NCBI RefSeq assembly: GCF_007004665.1
Contig: NZ_ML660071.1
Coordinates: 1-42,428 of the forward strand
Source of the DNA: Denitrobaculum tricleocarpae
Lineage (GTDB): Bacteria > Pseudomonadota > Alphaproteobacteria > Kiloniellales > Kiloniellaceae
Length of the DNA: 42,428 nt
Direction: 5' to 3'
Each line of letters opens with the position of its first letter. The first letter of the stretch is position 1. A program made the position numbers and the translations under genes. The notes under the pieces are model-generated. The model was not told where the DNA came from. It did no database searches and saw only the letters and a list, made by a program, of their open reading frames with translations. Of the stretch, positions 25,686 through 34,400 are shown piece by piece.

Positions 25686-25721
25686 GATATTCTCCCTGTT
25701 TTTCTACAGATCCCTCGGATA

Positions 25722-26684
25722 TCACGATTTGGATTTACGAGGCAAAACGCAAAGCATTTCATAGAGCAGATTGGCGCCCAGCAACGCCGTATTCCCACTG
25801 GTGTCATAAGGCGGCGAAACCTCGACAAGATCGCCCCCCACGAGATTGAGGCCAGCGCAGCCGCGCACGATTTCCAGGCCCTGCATGGAAGTCAGCCCCC
25901 CGACCTCGACAGTGCCGGTCCCGGGTGCGAAGGCCGGATCCAGGCCGTCGATGTCAAAGGTCAGATAGACCGGCGCGTCGCCAATCCTGACCCTAATATC
26001 CGCCATCAGCGGCGACAAGGATTTGTGCCAGCACTCATGAGCCTGAACGACCGTAAAGCCCCGGCTGCGTCCCCACTCGAAGTCGTCCGGGGCATAACCC
26101 GTTCCGCGCAGCCCGATCTGAAAGACCTTGTCGTTGATCAGCAGCTTGTCTTCCACGGCGCGGCGAAAGGGCGTCCCATGGGCGATCTTTTCGCCGAACA
26201 TTTCATCGTTTGTGTCCGAGTGTGCGTCGATGTGTATCAGGGCCACCGGGCCGTGCCGCTCTGCAACTGCCCTCAGGATGGGGTAGGTCAGCGTATGGTC
26301 TCCGCCCAGGGTCAGCGGGATAACGCCATGGCTCAGGATCTGGCGGTAAGCCTCGGCGATGAGTTCGATCGATTTTTTCAGATCGAAGGTATTAATGGCG
26401 ACGTCCCCAATGTCCGCGACCTGCATTTCCGAGAAGGGCGCGGCACCCGTGGCCATATTGAAAGGTCGCAGCATCGCACTTTCGGCCCGCATGGCACGCG
26501 GGCCGAAACGCGTTCCGGAGCGGTTCGAAGTTCCGATGTCCAGGGGCACGCCAACGAAACAGGCATCCAGGCCTGCCGCGGTTTCCTGTGCGGGCAGACG
26601 CATCATGGTTGCGTTGCCGCCGAAACGCGGCATCTGATTCCCGCCCAACGGCTGATTGAGTTCCTCGTTCGCTTCTACATTCAT
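25722..26684 (-). CDS. gbuA: Ureohydrolase, guanidinobutyrase/agmatinase family
   Basis: 320 aa. Binuclear manganese ligands are visible: H130 in GGDHT, D153/H155/D157 in 'DAHSD', and D244/D246 in 'TFDIDGLDP'. The N-terminus 'LNQPLGGNQMPRFGG' and the segment 'GVPLDIGTSNRSGTRFGPR' look more like guanidinobutyrase (GbuA of Pseudomonas) than agmatinase, from memory of that sequence. It would split 4-guanidinobutyrate (or an analogue) to 4-aminobutyrate and urea. First gene of the nine-gene minus-strand operon, with a LysR gene upstream, as gbuA has in Pseudomonas. Agmatinase, guanidinopropionase and guanidine hydrolase are alternatives that only biochemistry can separate. Confidence 0.85.
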   Translation of the reverse strand: MNVEANEELNQPLGGNQMPRFGGNATMMRLPAQETAAGLDACFVGVPLDIGTSNRSGTRFGPRAMRAESAMLRPFNMATGAAPFSEMQVADIGDVAINTFDLKKSIELIAEAYRQILSHGVIPLTLGGDHTLTYPILRAVAERHGPVALIHIDAHSDTNDEMFGEKIAHGTPFRRAVEDKLLINDKVFQIGLRGTGYAPDDFEWGRSRGFTVVQAHECWHKSLSPLMADIRVRIGDAPVYLTFDIDGLDPAFAPGTGTVEVGGLTSMQGLEIVRGCAGLNLVGGDLVEVSPPYDTSGNTALLGANLLYEMLCVLPRKSKS

Positions 26685-26717
26685 CCCTGCAACCGGCGCC
26701 TTCCTGTCATGACAAGC

Positions 26718-26791
26718 TGTAAGAATAGCGACGCGGCGCAGACGGCTTCAATAAAGGCCCGTCAACTGATATATTTGAAAAAACAAATGTA
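26718..26791. promoter_or_regulatory. Candidate LysR control region upstream of the ureohydrolase operon
   Basis: Holds tgtaagaat (26718-26726) and acaaatgta (26783-26791). The dyad atttg-N6-caaat spans 26773-26788. Both nine-base words recur fused together at 27713-27726 on the other side of the LysR gene. Shared words on both sides of a regulator suggest its binding sites; no footprint is known. Confidence 0.35.
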
Positions 26792-26802
26792 TTGCTTCAG
26801 TA

Positions 26803-27696
26803 TCACTCTCTGTGAGCCTGAACCAGGGTTTCGCAAAAAGCCCTGATGACAACAGGCTTTTTGCCAGATTTCGTCACCATCTGCATTTGGCAGATATAGG
26901 GGTCCTGATCGAGCTCAAACTTTCGCAGGCGCTTCGCGTCCACGTAAGACCTTGCCAAATGGTCCGGCAACAGGCCGATGTAACGGCCACTGAGCACGAT
27001 CATCAGCTGCGATTCAATCTCGTGCACCGAAAGATCGATCTCGCGGATATTAAGGGCGCGCTGGCGCTGCCGGCTCCAATAGCCGCGGTCGATCCGGGCG
27101 CTGTCTTCGATCATCTGCTCCGTGATATCGGCGTCCGGCACATGAAACAGCGGATGACTGGCCCCGCAGTAGAAGGAATGCCGCTCGGCGTAGAGATCGA
27201 CGAACTCCAGCCCGTGGATTGCCTTGTCGAAGCTGCCTATCCCCACATGCAGGGCACCGTCCATAACCTGCCGCAAAATCTCCTGCGGGCGTTGCTGCGA
27301 GAGCTCGAAGCGGATCATGGGCGCGTGATTGATGAAAGAGCTGATGGCGTCCGGCAGCTTCATCGCGTCGTCGGTGGATATGCAATCGACCGTCGCAACC
27401 CGGAGCGAACCCACCATGTTGCCCCTGAGTTCCGCCAATCGGCTGGAGCTGTCTCCGATCGCGGTAAAGAGGTCCTGACTGACCTCATGTACCATGCGCC
27501 CCTTTTCCGTCAGCATGAACCCGCGCCGGCCGCGCTGGCAGAGCCTGATCCCCAAGCGCTCCTCCAACGCCGTGATGTGATTGGAGATCGTCGGCTGACT
27601 CAAGCCCAGCTCCGCCTGCGCCGCGGAAAAGCCTCCGTTGCGGACCACGCAATCAAAAACGGTCAGGAGATGTAGATCGGAACCGGATATCTTCAT
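26803..27696 (-). CDS. LysR-family transcriptional regulator (GbuR-like position)
   Basis: 297 aa from ATG 27696 (MKISGSDLHLLTVFDC). An in-frame ATG at 27738 would add 14 residues, but it would run over the operator-like sequence at 27711-27726 and gives an unusual N-terminus. Winged helix-turn-helix in residues about 5-65 ('GFSAAQAELGLSQPTISNHI'), effector domain about 90-290. Located between the ureohydrolase operon (same strand, downstream) and the divergent aminotransferase, so it most likely controls both. The effector might be a guanidino acid or amine by analogy with GbuR. No clear Shine-Dalgarno is seen for either start. Confidence 0.88.
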   Translation of the reverse strand: MKISGSDLHLLTVFDCVVRNGGFSAAQAELGLSQPTISNHITALEERLGIRLCQRGRRGFMLTEKGRMVHEVSQDLFTAIGDSSSRLAELRGNMVGSLRVATVDCISTDDAMKLPDAISSFINHAPMIRFELSQQRPQEILRQVMDGALHVGIGSFDKAIHGLEFVDLYAERHSFYCGASHPLFHVPDADITEQMIEDSARIDRGYWSRQRQRALNIREIDLSVHEIESQLMIVLSGRYIGLLPDHLARSYVDAKRLRKFELDQDPYICQMQMVTKSGKKPVVIRAFCETLVQAHRE

Positions 27697-27710
27697 AAAA
27701 TCATTGAAGG

Positions 27711-27727
27711 TTACAAATGTAAGAATT
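27711..27727. promoter_or_regulatory. Operator-like dyad between LysR and aminotransferase genes
   Basis: ttaca-aa-tgtaa (27711-27722), continuing into gaatt. It combines acaaatgta and tgtaagaat, the same words found apart upstream of the ureohydrolase gene. Position between divergent genes fits LysR autoregulation; inferred. Confidence 0.4.
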
Positions 27728-27770
27728 TGCAAGCGCATATTTCTTGAATTTCAGCGCCGATTAGACTGAA

Positions 27771-29009
27771 GTGCGCAAATCCGAGGCCTCAGTCTCTTCG
27801 CGGCGTCGGGCTATCCCGATCACCCAGAATTTTGGAGACCCCGTCATCTCTTCCGCTCCCTTAAACAGTGCCGTAACGCGGTTGAGTATGCCGCCCATCC
27901 CCGCCGTCCAGGAATCCGCGCAAAACTATGACGGCCATCACGGGCCTTTGATCGATCTCTCCCAAGCCGTACCTGGCTATCCCGCCCATCCCCTTCTGCT
28001 CACGCACCTGCAGGAGAGCGCGCGGCAGCCTGAACTCCTGGGTTATGGAAAGATCGAAGGCGAACCGACGCTACGTGACGCTTACGCGGCAGACTTGAGA
28101 CAGGTTTATCACGCTGATGTCAGCGACGCGGAAGTTCACATCACCTCTGGCTGCAACCAGGCCTTTGTGGCAAGCGCGCTGACCGTTGCCGGTCCGGGCG
28201 AAAAACTGCTTCTCGTCACACCCTTCTACTTCAATCATGAATCCACCCTTTCGATGCTGGGAATCGGAACCAAGGCTGTTGCCGCCAAGGCCGAGGATGG
28301 TTTTCTGCCTGACCCTGACCTGGTGAAGGCTGCAGTGACGCCGGACATAAGAGCGCTCGTCTGCGTGACCCCGAACAATCCGACCGGCGCGGTCTATCCA
28401 CCCGATCTGATGGATGTGCTGTTCGATATCTGCGTGGAACGCGGCATCTGGCTTATCGTCGATGAAACCTATCGCGACTTTTTGCCCGGGAACGCAGCGC
28501 AACCGCATAGGCTCTTTCAACGCCCGAATTGGCGCAATCATCTCATCGGGCTTTACAGCTTCTCGAAATCCTTTTGCATTCCCGGTCATAGACTGGGCGC
28601 GGTAACGGCCGGGCGTGATATCGTGATGCAGATCGCCAAAGTGATGGACAACCTTCAGATCTGCGCGCCGAGGCCGCCGCAATGTGCCGTCGCCAAGGCC
28701 ATGCCGCAGCTTGGTGACTGGCGGGACTCCAACCGCGCGGAAATCGCACGCCGTCGTGACAGCCTCGAAAAAGTCGTCTCCGGCCTTTCAAACTGGCAGA
28801 TCGCGAGCATCGGTGCCTACTTCAGCTACATCAGACATCCCTTTGAAGGCAGCGCATCCGTCGATGTCGCCGCCCGACTTGCCGCCGAACGCGGTGTCCT
28901 GTGCCTGCCGGGCGCTTTCTTCGGTGAGGGACAGGACGCGTTTCTTCGGCTGGCTTTCGCCAATGCGGGCTGTAGCGAGCTGGAAGAACTCTCCGTCCGG
29001 CTCGCGTAA
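27771..29009 (+). CDS. PLP-dependent class I/II aminotransferase
   Basis: 412 codons from GTG 27771. Fold-type I aminotransferase: substrate/PLP motif 'NNPTG' (202-206), 'DETY' (231-234) and the Schiff-base lysine K266 in 'FSKSFCIPGHRLGAV'. The family core starts near 'PLIDLSQAVPGYPAHP' (59-74), so the first 30-40 residues are doubtful. An ATG at 27888 (residue 40) would lose little, and GGAG at 27834 is followed by no standard start codon. It transfers an amino group to a 2-oxo acid. Near a ureohydrolase, an arginine- or amine-specific transaminase (AruH-like) is a reasonable guess, not proven. GABA transaminases belong to another class. Confidence 0.88.
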   Translation: MRKSEASVSSRRRAIPITQNFGDPVISSAPLNSAVTRLSMPPIPAVQESAQNYDGHHGPLIDLSQAVPGYPAHPLLLTHLQESARQPELLGYGKIEGEPTLRDAYAADLRQVYHADVSDAEVHITSGCNQAFVASALTVAGPGEKLLLVTPFYFNHESTLSMLGIGTKAVAAKAEDGFLPDPDLVKAAVTPDIRALVCVTPNNPTGAVYPPDLMDVLFDICVERGIWLIVDETYRDFLPGNAAQPHRLFQRPNWRNHLIGLYSFSKSFCIPGHRLGAVTAGRDIVMQIAKVMDNLQICAPRPPQCAVAKAMPQLGDWRDSNRAEIARRRDSLEKVVSGLSNWQIASIGAYFSYIRHPFEGSASVDVAARLAAERGVLCLPGAFFGEGQDAFLRLAFANAGCSELEELSVRLA

Positions 29010-29258
29010 GAGAGGGCGGGACCGCAGCCTTTATCTCGACGAGACCGAGAGATGCGATGGGTGCCCCCCTCAAAGACGCCGTCTCCCCCCATCTCCAGCC
29101 GCAGGAGGCCGGATTATGTCAACAGACGGCAGGTCGCCGGTGAGAGATTTCAGGAATTGCGCTTTCAGTGAATCGTGGGTGGCTGCTCGAGAGCCCATGA
29201 ATCTTGAGCGAATCATAAAGCAGGTGGTTCATGGTGTTTTATCGAATACGCGCAGCTT
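29010..29258. other. Intergenic region without a recognisable gene
   Basis: About 250 bases between the convergent aminotransferase and SRPBCC genes. An open frame starting at ATG 29115, preceded by ggagg, runs on into the antisense of the SRPBCC gene. Its first 45 residues match no family known to me and are probably not coding. No terminator with a T-run was found. Confidence 0.4.
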
Positions 29259-29828
29259 TCAGGCAGCCTGCGCAAGATCCTCGCGTATGTGGGCGAGCTT
29301 CTTGCCGATCGCGCGGCGCAACTGAAGCCGTGCCCAGGGACGAAAGAAAAACCGTGTCACGGGGCTGATTCCCTCCATCCTGATCGTGGCGACCGAATAG
29401 GTCAGGCGGGTGCGCGCCGGTCCAAGCGGCTCTAGCTCAATGATTTGCCGGTGATCCGGCGTGCGTTTCGAACCGGCGCTGCTATCGATGTTCAACTCCG
29501 CGACGGATTGTCGTTTGAGCGGCTCCCAGTCCATGATCACTCCCACGAAGCGCTGGTCCGGCATCGGCCAGGGGATAATCGGGTTGTTGGTGTGGAGCAT
29601 CTCGAAATAGGTGCCGACGCCGCCCGCATCCTGCATGTCGACAATCTCGTTGTGAAAGGCATCGGCTTCCCAATGCAGCGGGTCCTGGATCACCCGCCAT
29701 ACCTCTTCAACAGCATAATCGAGGAGAAAAGACCGCCGTGCCATAACCTCAAGCCTGGGATTTTCAGTGACACGTGTACGTGCTTGCATCTCCCAATGGG
29801 CCGAATCTCCGCCAGTGTCCAGCGTCAT
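29259..29828 (-). CDS. SRPBCC (START/Bet v1-like) family protein
   Basis: 189 aa. The pattern 'SFLLDYAVEEVWRVIQDPLHWEADAFHNEIVDM' (first strand, helix, then an acidic strand) and the final long helix ('RPWARLQLRRAIGKKLAHIREDL') are those of the SRPBCC ligand-binding fold used by polyketide cyclases and coenzyme Q-binding proteins. It would bind a hydrophobic small molecule in the cytoplasm, but which one cannot be read off. The first 30 residues may not belong to the domain; the GGAG-like site ahead of ATG 29828 is good (aaggagtggcgc). It stands alone, convergent with the aminotransferase gene. Confidence 0.75.
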   Translation of the reverse strand: MTLDTGGDSAHWEMQARTRVTENPRLEVMARRSFLLDYAVEEVWRVIQDPLHWEADAFHNEIVDMQDAGGVGTYFEMLHTNNPIIPWPMPDQRFVGVIMDWEPLKRQSVAELNIDSSAGSKRTPDHRQIIELEPLGPARTRLTYSVATIRMEGISPVTRFFFRPWARLQLRRAIGKKLAHIREDLAQAA

Positions 29829-30357
29829 TGCGCCACTCCTTGCTCTCTCGTCATGACGGTCCTTTGCATTCCAGCCAGATGGGCGCTGGCAGGCTCTGCG
29901 AGCGCATCACCCGACGGCGGCTTCAGCTTCACATATGTGTCTCATGTCGAATAAAAAAACCCGTTGTGTAACGGATACACCCCCCAGGGCCTCTTCGCCG
30001 TGCAACGTCGCTTGGCCCTGATGTTTGATTTGGTTGTGGGGATGATGGTTTCCGGTGGAAAGCATTGTGATGCAGAAGCGGAACTGCTTCACCACTGACA
30101 CTCCAACAACGGCCTTAGAGTTCTCAAACCGCGACAAGCGGTCTTTCGTTGACGGTACAGCAAACAGCAGCTGCAAGCCTATTCTGCGACCTTGGTTCGG
30201 AGCGCAGCACTCTACCTGGAGGGCGGATTGCGGTCGTTCGCCATAAGTGCGCGCTAGACAAAAGGCTTCGCCGGAAGCTGACATTCAGGTGGGCGTAAAG
30301 GCGGTTTTCTCTCTGCGACGCCGCAAGTCTGCAACCACCCAAACTGACATTCGAATG
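29829..30357. other. Non-coding stretch between SRPBCC and GNAT genes
   Basis: About 530 bases with no convincing gene. The open frame at 29907-30284 (minus) is Cys/Arg-rich with no domain and no clear ribosome site. The sequence has the look of degenerate intergenic repeats found in many alphaproteobacteria: the word tgacattc occurs at about 30278 and again in the palindrome at 30337-30368. It holds a minus-strand terminator (29951-29974). Confidence 0.45.
29951..29974 (-). terminator. Rho-independent terminator (minus strand)
   Basis: On the minus strand, stem ccgtt/aacgg (29961-29965 with 29970-29974) with an acac loop runs into gggttttttt. It would stop transcripts coming from the GNAT gene side before the SRPBCC gene. 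Confidence 0.55.
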
Positions 30358-30368
30358 TCAGTTTGGGT
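30337..30368. repeat. Perfect 32-bp palindrome overlapping the GNAT stop codon
   Basis: Each arm is acccaaactgacattc and its complement, with no loop (centre between 30352 and 30353). It includes the last codons and the stop of the acetyltransferase gene (stop 30358-30360). No T-run follows on either side. It could be a cruciform, a bidirectional transcription end or a repeat-element tip. The word tgacattc appears again about 70 bases away. Confidence 0.8.
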
Positions 30369-30795
30369 TGGTCCAGCGATGCTCGATATTCATAAGGTTT
30401 GATTCGTGCTCGATTTCCCGAGAGACTTCGAGCAGACCCTCCCGCTTATAGAATCTTAGCGCATGTATGTTCTTTTCATACACCCATACGGTTATCCAGT
30501 CGCGGTCTGCTTTTGCCATGTCCAGCAAACGCTTGCCGATACCTGTGCGACGCGCTTCGGCTACCACGTAGAGTGCGCCAATATTGTCGTCATCACGTGT
30601 ACAAAAACCCACAATGCGGTCTCCCATCTCCGCAACCCACACCAAATCAGTCTCGAAGAGATCCCTCCAAAAAGCCTGCATCGGTTGAAGGTCGTCCAGC
30701 TCGGCCATCCACAGTGTTTCGTCCGCCCAATCGCGCAGTATGTCGACGCAGGCTACGACGTCAGATTGTTGTCCAGGTCGGATGTGAGGAGTCAT
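30358..30795 (-). CDS. GNAT-family N-acetyltransferase
   Basis: 145 aa, a compact GNAT fold. Motif A for acetyl-CoA is 'VVAEARRTGIGKRLLDMA' (the R-x-x-G-x-G/A pattern as RRTGIG), near residue 80. Motif B is 'NIHALRFYKREGL', near residue 110. It transfers an acetyl group to an amine; the substrate is unknown. The start at ATG 30795 gives a standard N-terminus ('TPHIRPGQQSDVVACVDIL'). It is flanked by long non-coding regions, so it looks like a single-gene unit. Its 3' end forms one half of a perfect palindrome. Confidence 0.88.
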   Translation of the reverse strand: MTPHIRPGQQSDVVACVDILRDWADETLWMAELDDLQPMQAFWRDLFETDLVWVAEMGDRIVGFCTRDDDNIGALYVVAEARRTGIGKRLLDMAKADRDWITVWVYEKNIHALRFYKREGLLEVSREIEHESNLMNIEHRWTNPN

Positions 30796-31429
30796 GGAAA
30801 CGACAATAAAGCGTAGACATCATACGGTCTATCTTGGTTTGAGCTGGCTCAAGAAGGACAGCTTTGTCCACCCTGCTGACAAACGCCCAGCTCAATACTT
30901 TGCGGTCGCGGCGAATGCCCGGAACCGGGTATGCAGGCGCAGCAACTGAGGGTCGCTTTGGATGTCGGCGAAGGGCCGTGAGCACCAATTGACAACGAAC
31001 GGCCCAAAATCCGGATCGTCCGCTGATCAGACCTTGGACCTGAGTGCAGCGAAAGCCCGCTAGTCATCCAGTACAACTGTTATACGTGATGGGGTAAATG
31101 ACTGTATTGGATCGTAAGTTCGTAGGTTGGTTGCGGGGAGCACGCAACCAACTCTGTGCAGTGTTCTCGGTTAACGGGTTCGTGCGACCAAAGAAGCTAA
31201 AATACCAGAAGAGCCAGAAACCTGCCTACCAACCAGCAACCCCGGATAACATTGGATCGTGTCTCAATTTGAAGTCAAAAATTACGGCTTTTCGGATCTT
31301 CTGCGTGTCGAGGTGTGCAAAAAGCCGCCCCAGCTCATGAGCTTAAGAGATAACGAAAAGCACTTGGTTTAAATGATGCGTCCCGGTAGCGTGACTATCG
31401 TGCAAAAGTAATTTCATGAGGAAAGTCAG
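30796..31429. other. Non-coding stretch before the five-gene YehI-Q-like operon
   Basis: About 630 bases. Open frames at 30849-31076 (minus) and 31098-31340 (plus) show no domain, no good ribosome site and poor codon character; the first resembles degenerate intergenic repeat translations common in alphaproteobacteria. The promoter of the downstream operon must lie here or in the last 100 bases, but no convincing -35/-10 pair was found. An eight-codon frame (ATG 31416, ending TAA at 31442) overlaps the start of the next gene. Confidence 0.45.
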
Positions 31430-34400
31430 TTGCGGTCGCTAATCTCCAGTCTTTTTAAGAATCTCAAGATTTCCGACGCTATTACCAGAGATTTACACCG
31501 ATTGAACGGTTTGCAGAACGGATTGGGAGACAAAGCCGCGGCCTATGTCAGCAATGGGACTAACGAGACCGTTTTATCCACTCTGACAACTCTGGATTGC
31601 CGCGAGACGCTTGGATTGACAGCGCGCTACTCCAAAGACAAGGCAGACCATGCAAGACGCGTTTACCTAGCCCGTCAGGCGAACGACGCCGAGATACTCG
31701 CACGATATGCAGAAGTTCTGGGCGCGGCCACTGGCTCGGAGCAGGGCGATCTCTCTGGGTCGAAACACACGCCCCTGCCCCTGAGGGCACTCTTCACAAT
31801 TGCAGGTACTGGCCTGGTTGAGTCTTCGAATAGATGGCCGCGTCCTGTGATCGACGGGTCAGCCTGTAACCTGACCCCTGAATTCTGCCTTGCCGTTTGC
31901 CGGGCAGCAGGCGGTTCGGCGACGGATCTTTTCGACATTCTTTTCCAGGATGACGGCCGTTGGGAGACCCAAACCGAAATCAGAAGACTGCCGGAGCTCT
32001 TCGACTTTGCACCTTTGGCTCGCGACCATCCCGAGGAGTTGCTCTCAGCCGGACGGCGGATTAGCGCCAGCGGTAAGGTGGTCCTGATAAAGCAAATGCG
32101 CAAATGGTCGTTCTTTTCGGAACCGGCATTTTGCGGCTATCTGACCGAAATGACCGCCGATGGCGCCAAATCGGTCCGCCAGGAAGCGGTCCAGGTCATG
32201 ATGACCCTGCCGCACGAGCAGGTCCTGCCCGTCGCCGAAAAAAATCTGTCGGAGGGTAGCGCGCCGGTCCGCAGCGCCATGGTCTCGCTCTTGGCCGGGC
32301 TCCAGGCGCCCGAAGCGCTAAATATACTGCGCGAACATCAAAAGACGGAGAAGACCGCCCGAATTAAAGCGGCCATCGAATCAGCGCTTACAGTTGAGAC
32401 AGTGAACACCCGCGAGACCGAGGAGGCAGACGACGCAACCAGCTACCTCGCCCTTGACGGAAGCCGTGTCGAAATTCCGCCGAAACGGATGCCGAGCACC
32501 GCGCCTGAGATAACCTTCAGCAAGGAAGACCTGCAGCATCTTTCTGAGCTCATCAAAAAAGAGAACGCCGAGATCGATCGCCGCAACAAGACGAGAACGG
32601 GATTGAGCAAGTACGTCGAACCTTCGCTTTCAAGCGGCTTCGCAAACCAGATCATCGAGCTGCTCAACGGACCGCCTGAAGAGTTCCTGCTCGAGAAGAA
32701 CCAGCTGATGCGCATGTTCCTCTATCATACGGCGCGGGACAGTTGGACACTGCCGACTTTGAAACGCATGCCCCAAGACAGGGCGCTGCGCTTCGCCTTG
32801 CGCATGAGTCGAGACTTCGACGCCGCATTCCATCAAGGTGACTACACAGCGGGCGATGCCTACATTTCGTACTACGTGAACAGCGAAGGCGCCGACTACC
32901 GTGTCCTGGAGGACCTGAACGCAACAGGTGTCGCCCAAATTCAATATGGATCCTGGGGGGACCGGAAAAGCCGTCACGCCGGTCCCGGGGATTTGATCCG
33001 CGAAGAGATGTCGCGCGATTGGTTCAACTACGAGGTCGCGGACTTGCCGCGTGAAGCCATCTGGCCGCTTTTGGCCGAGAGCTTCGATGTGTTCGATCAG
33101 GCCTTTGGTTTGCGAAGCGCCGACGACCTGAAGCCCTCTAGATTTCACGCGATACGCTTTCTTCATCTCCTGCCCAAAACCCCGCAACGCTACTACGGCC
33201 CTCTTTTGGAAGTCGCCACAGGAACGACCAAGACCGGCCGGGCTGAAGCGCGGGAGATGCTGACGGGCGCCCCCGGTCTGGCAGAGCGCGTCGTCGCCCT
33301 GCTTGACGATACCCGGCAAGACGTGCGGGCGGGTGCCGCCGAATGGATTGCGGATCTTGGTTTGCAGGAGGCGACCAAGGCGCTGCAGGCGCGCCTCAAG
33401 AAAGAGAAATCGGATCTGGCCCAAGCTGCAATTCTCACCACGCTATCACGATTGGGGGTCGAGCTTTCGGACTATGTGGGTCCGAAGGCGCTTCTGGCTG
33501 AAGCCGAGAAGACCCTGAAAAAGGCGAAGTTCGATAAGCTGGAGTGGCTGATCGACGACCATCTGCCGACGATGAAGTATAGAAGTGGACAGAAAGTACC
33601 GTCGGAAGTGATCAAGGCTTGGTTGTTCCTTGCCAACAAGCTCAAACAACCGGGTGGGAATAAGCTCTTCGACATCTATCTCGACCAACTGGATCCCGAA
33701 AGCGCGAAGGAACTCTCGACCTGGATCTTCGATGCCTGGATCAACTATGACACGCAGCGTCCCAGCAATGCCGAGGCAAATGCCTATGCGGAACAGCATG
33801 CCGATCAGAACTGGAAAAGCATGCTGCGCTGGGTCAAGGATTACACGCGGGAACAGGCTTTTCGCGAGCTTTACAACGGGATCAAGAGCCAATACCTGAA
33901 CTCGGGGGCGGCCACGAAAGGCGTTCTGGCGCTGACAAAACACACCGACCCGGCGCATGCAGCGGCTTCGGTGCGCAATTACCTCAAGGCGCACGGATCC
34001 CGTACCTCCCAAGCCTCTTCGCTCTTAGATCTGCTGGCTGCGAAGGGCGATCCCCTGTCGCTGCAAATCGTCATCTCCGCGGCAACACGCCTCAAGCAAA
34101 AGGGTGTTCAGGCCTACGCAGGCAAACTGGTCGAGGCCGTTGCCGATGCCCGCGACTGGACGATGGACGAACTCGCAGACCGCACTGTTCCCTCCGCGGG
34201 CCTGAACGATGAGGGCATACTCGAGCTCCCCTGCGGACGGGAGGAAAAGCCCTATTCCGCCCGCATGGACGATGAATTTAAACTCGTCGTGTTGAATCCG
34301 GACGGAAAGAAAATCAAAGGGCTGCCAGCGGGCGATGACGATGCGACCAAAGCCAGCAAAAAGCAGCTCTCGGCTTCGAAACGGGAACTGAAGCAAGTCA

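Noticed and set aside
24948-26846. 632-codon plus-strand open frame
   Set aside because: It lies antisense to the PotD-like and ureohydrolase genes. The translation is His/Arg/Gln-rich without domain, typical of shadows in GC-rich genes.
28684-29325. 213-codon plus-strand frame overlapping the aminotransferase end and SRPBCC antisense
   Set aside because: Starts within the aminotransferase in another frame and continues into antisense; no domain.
29907-30284. 125-codon minus-strand open frame
   Set aside because: Cys/Arg-rich, no domain, contains the terminator region; looks like a non-coding repeat.
30849-31340. Small open frames at 30849-31076 (minus) and 31098-31340 (plus)
   Set aside because: No ribosome site or motif; composition like degenerate intergenic repeats.
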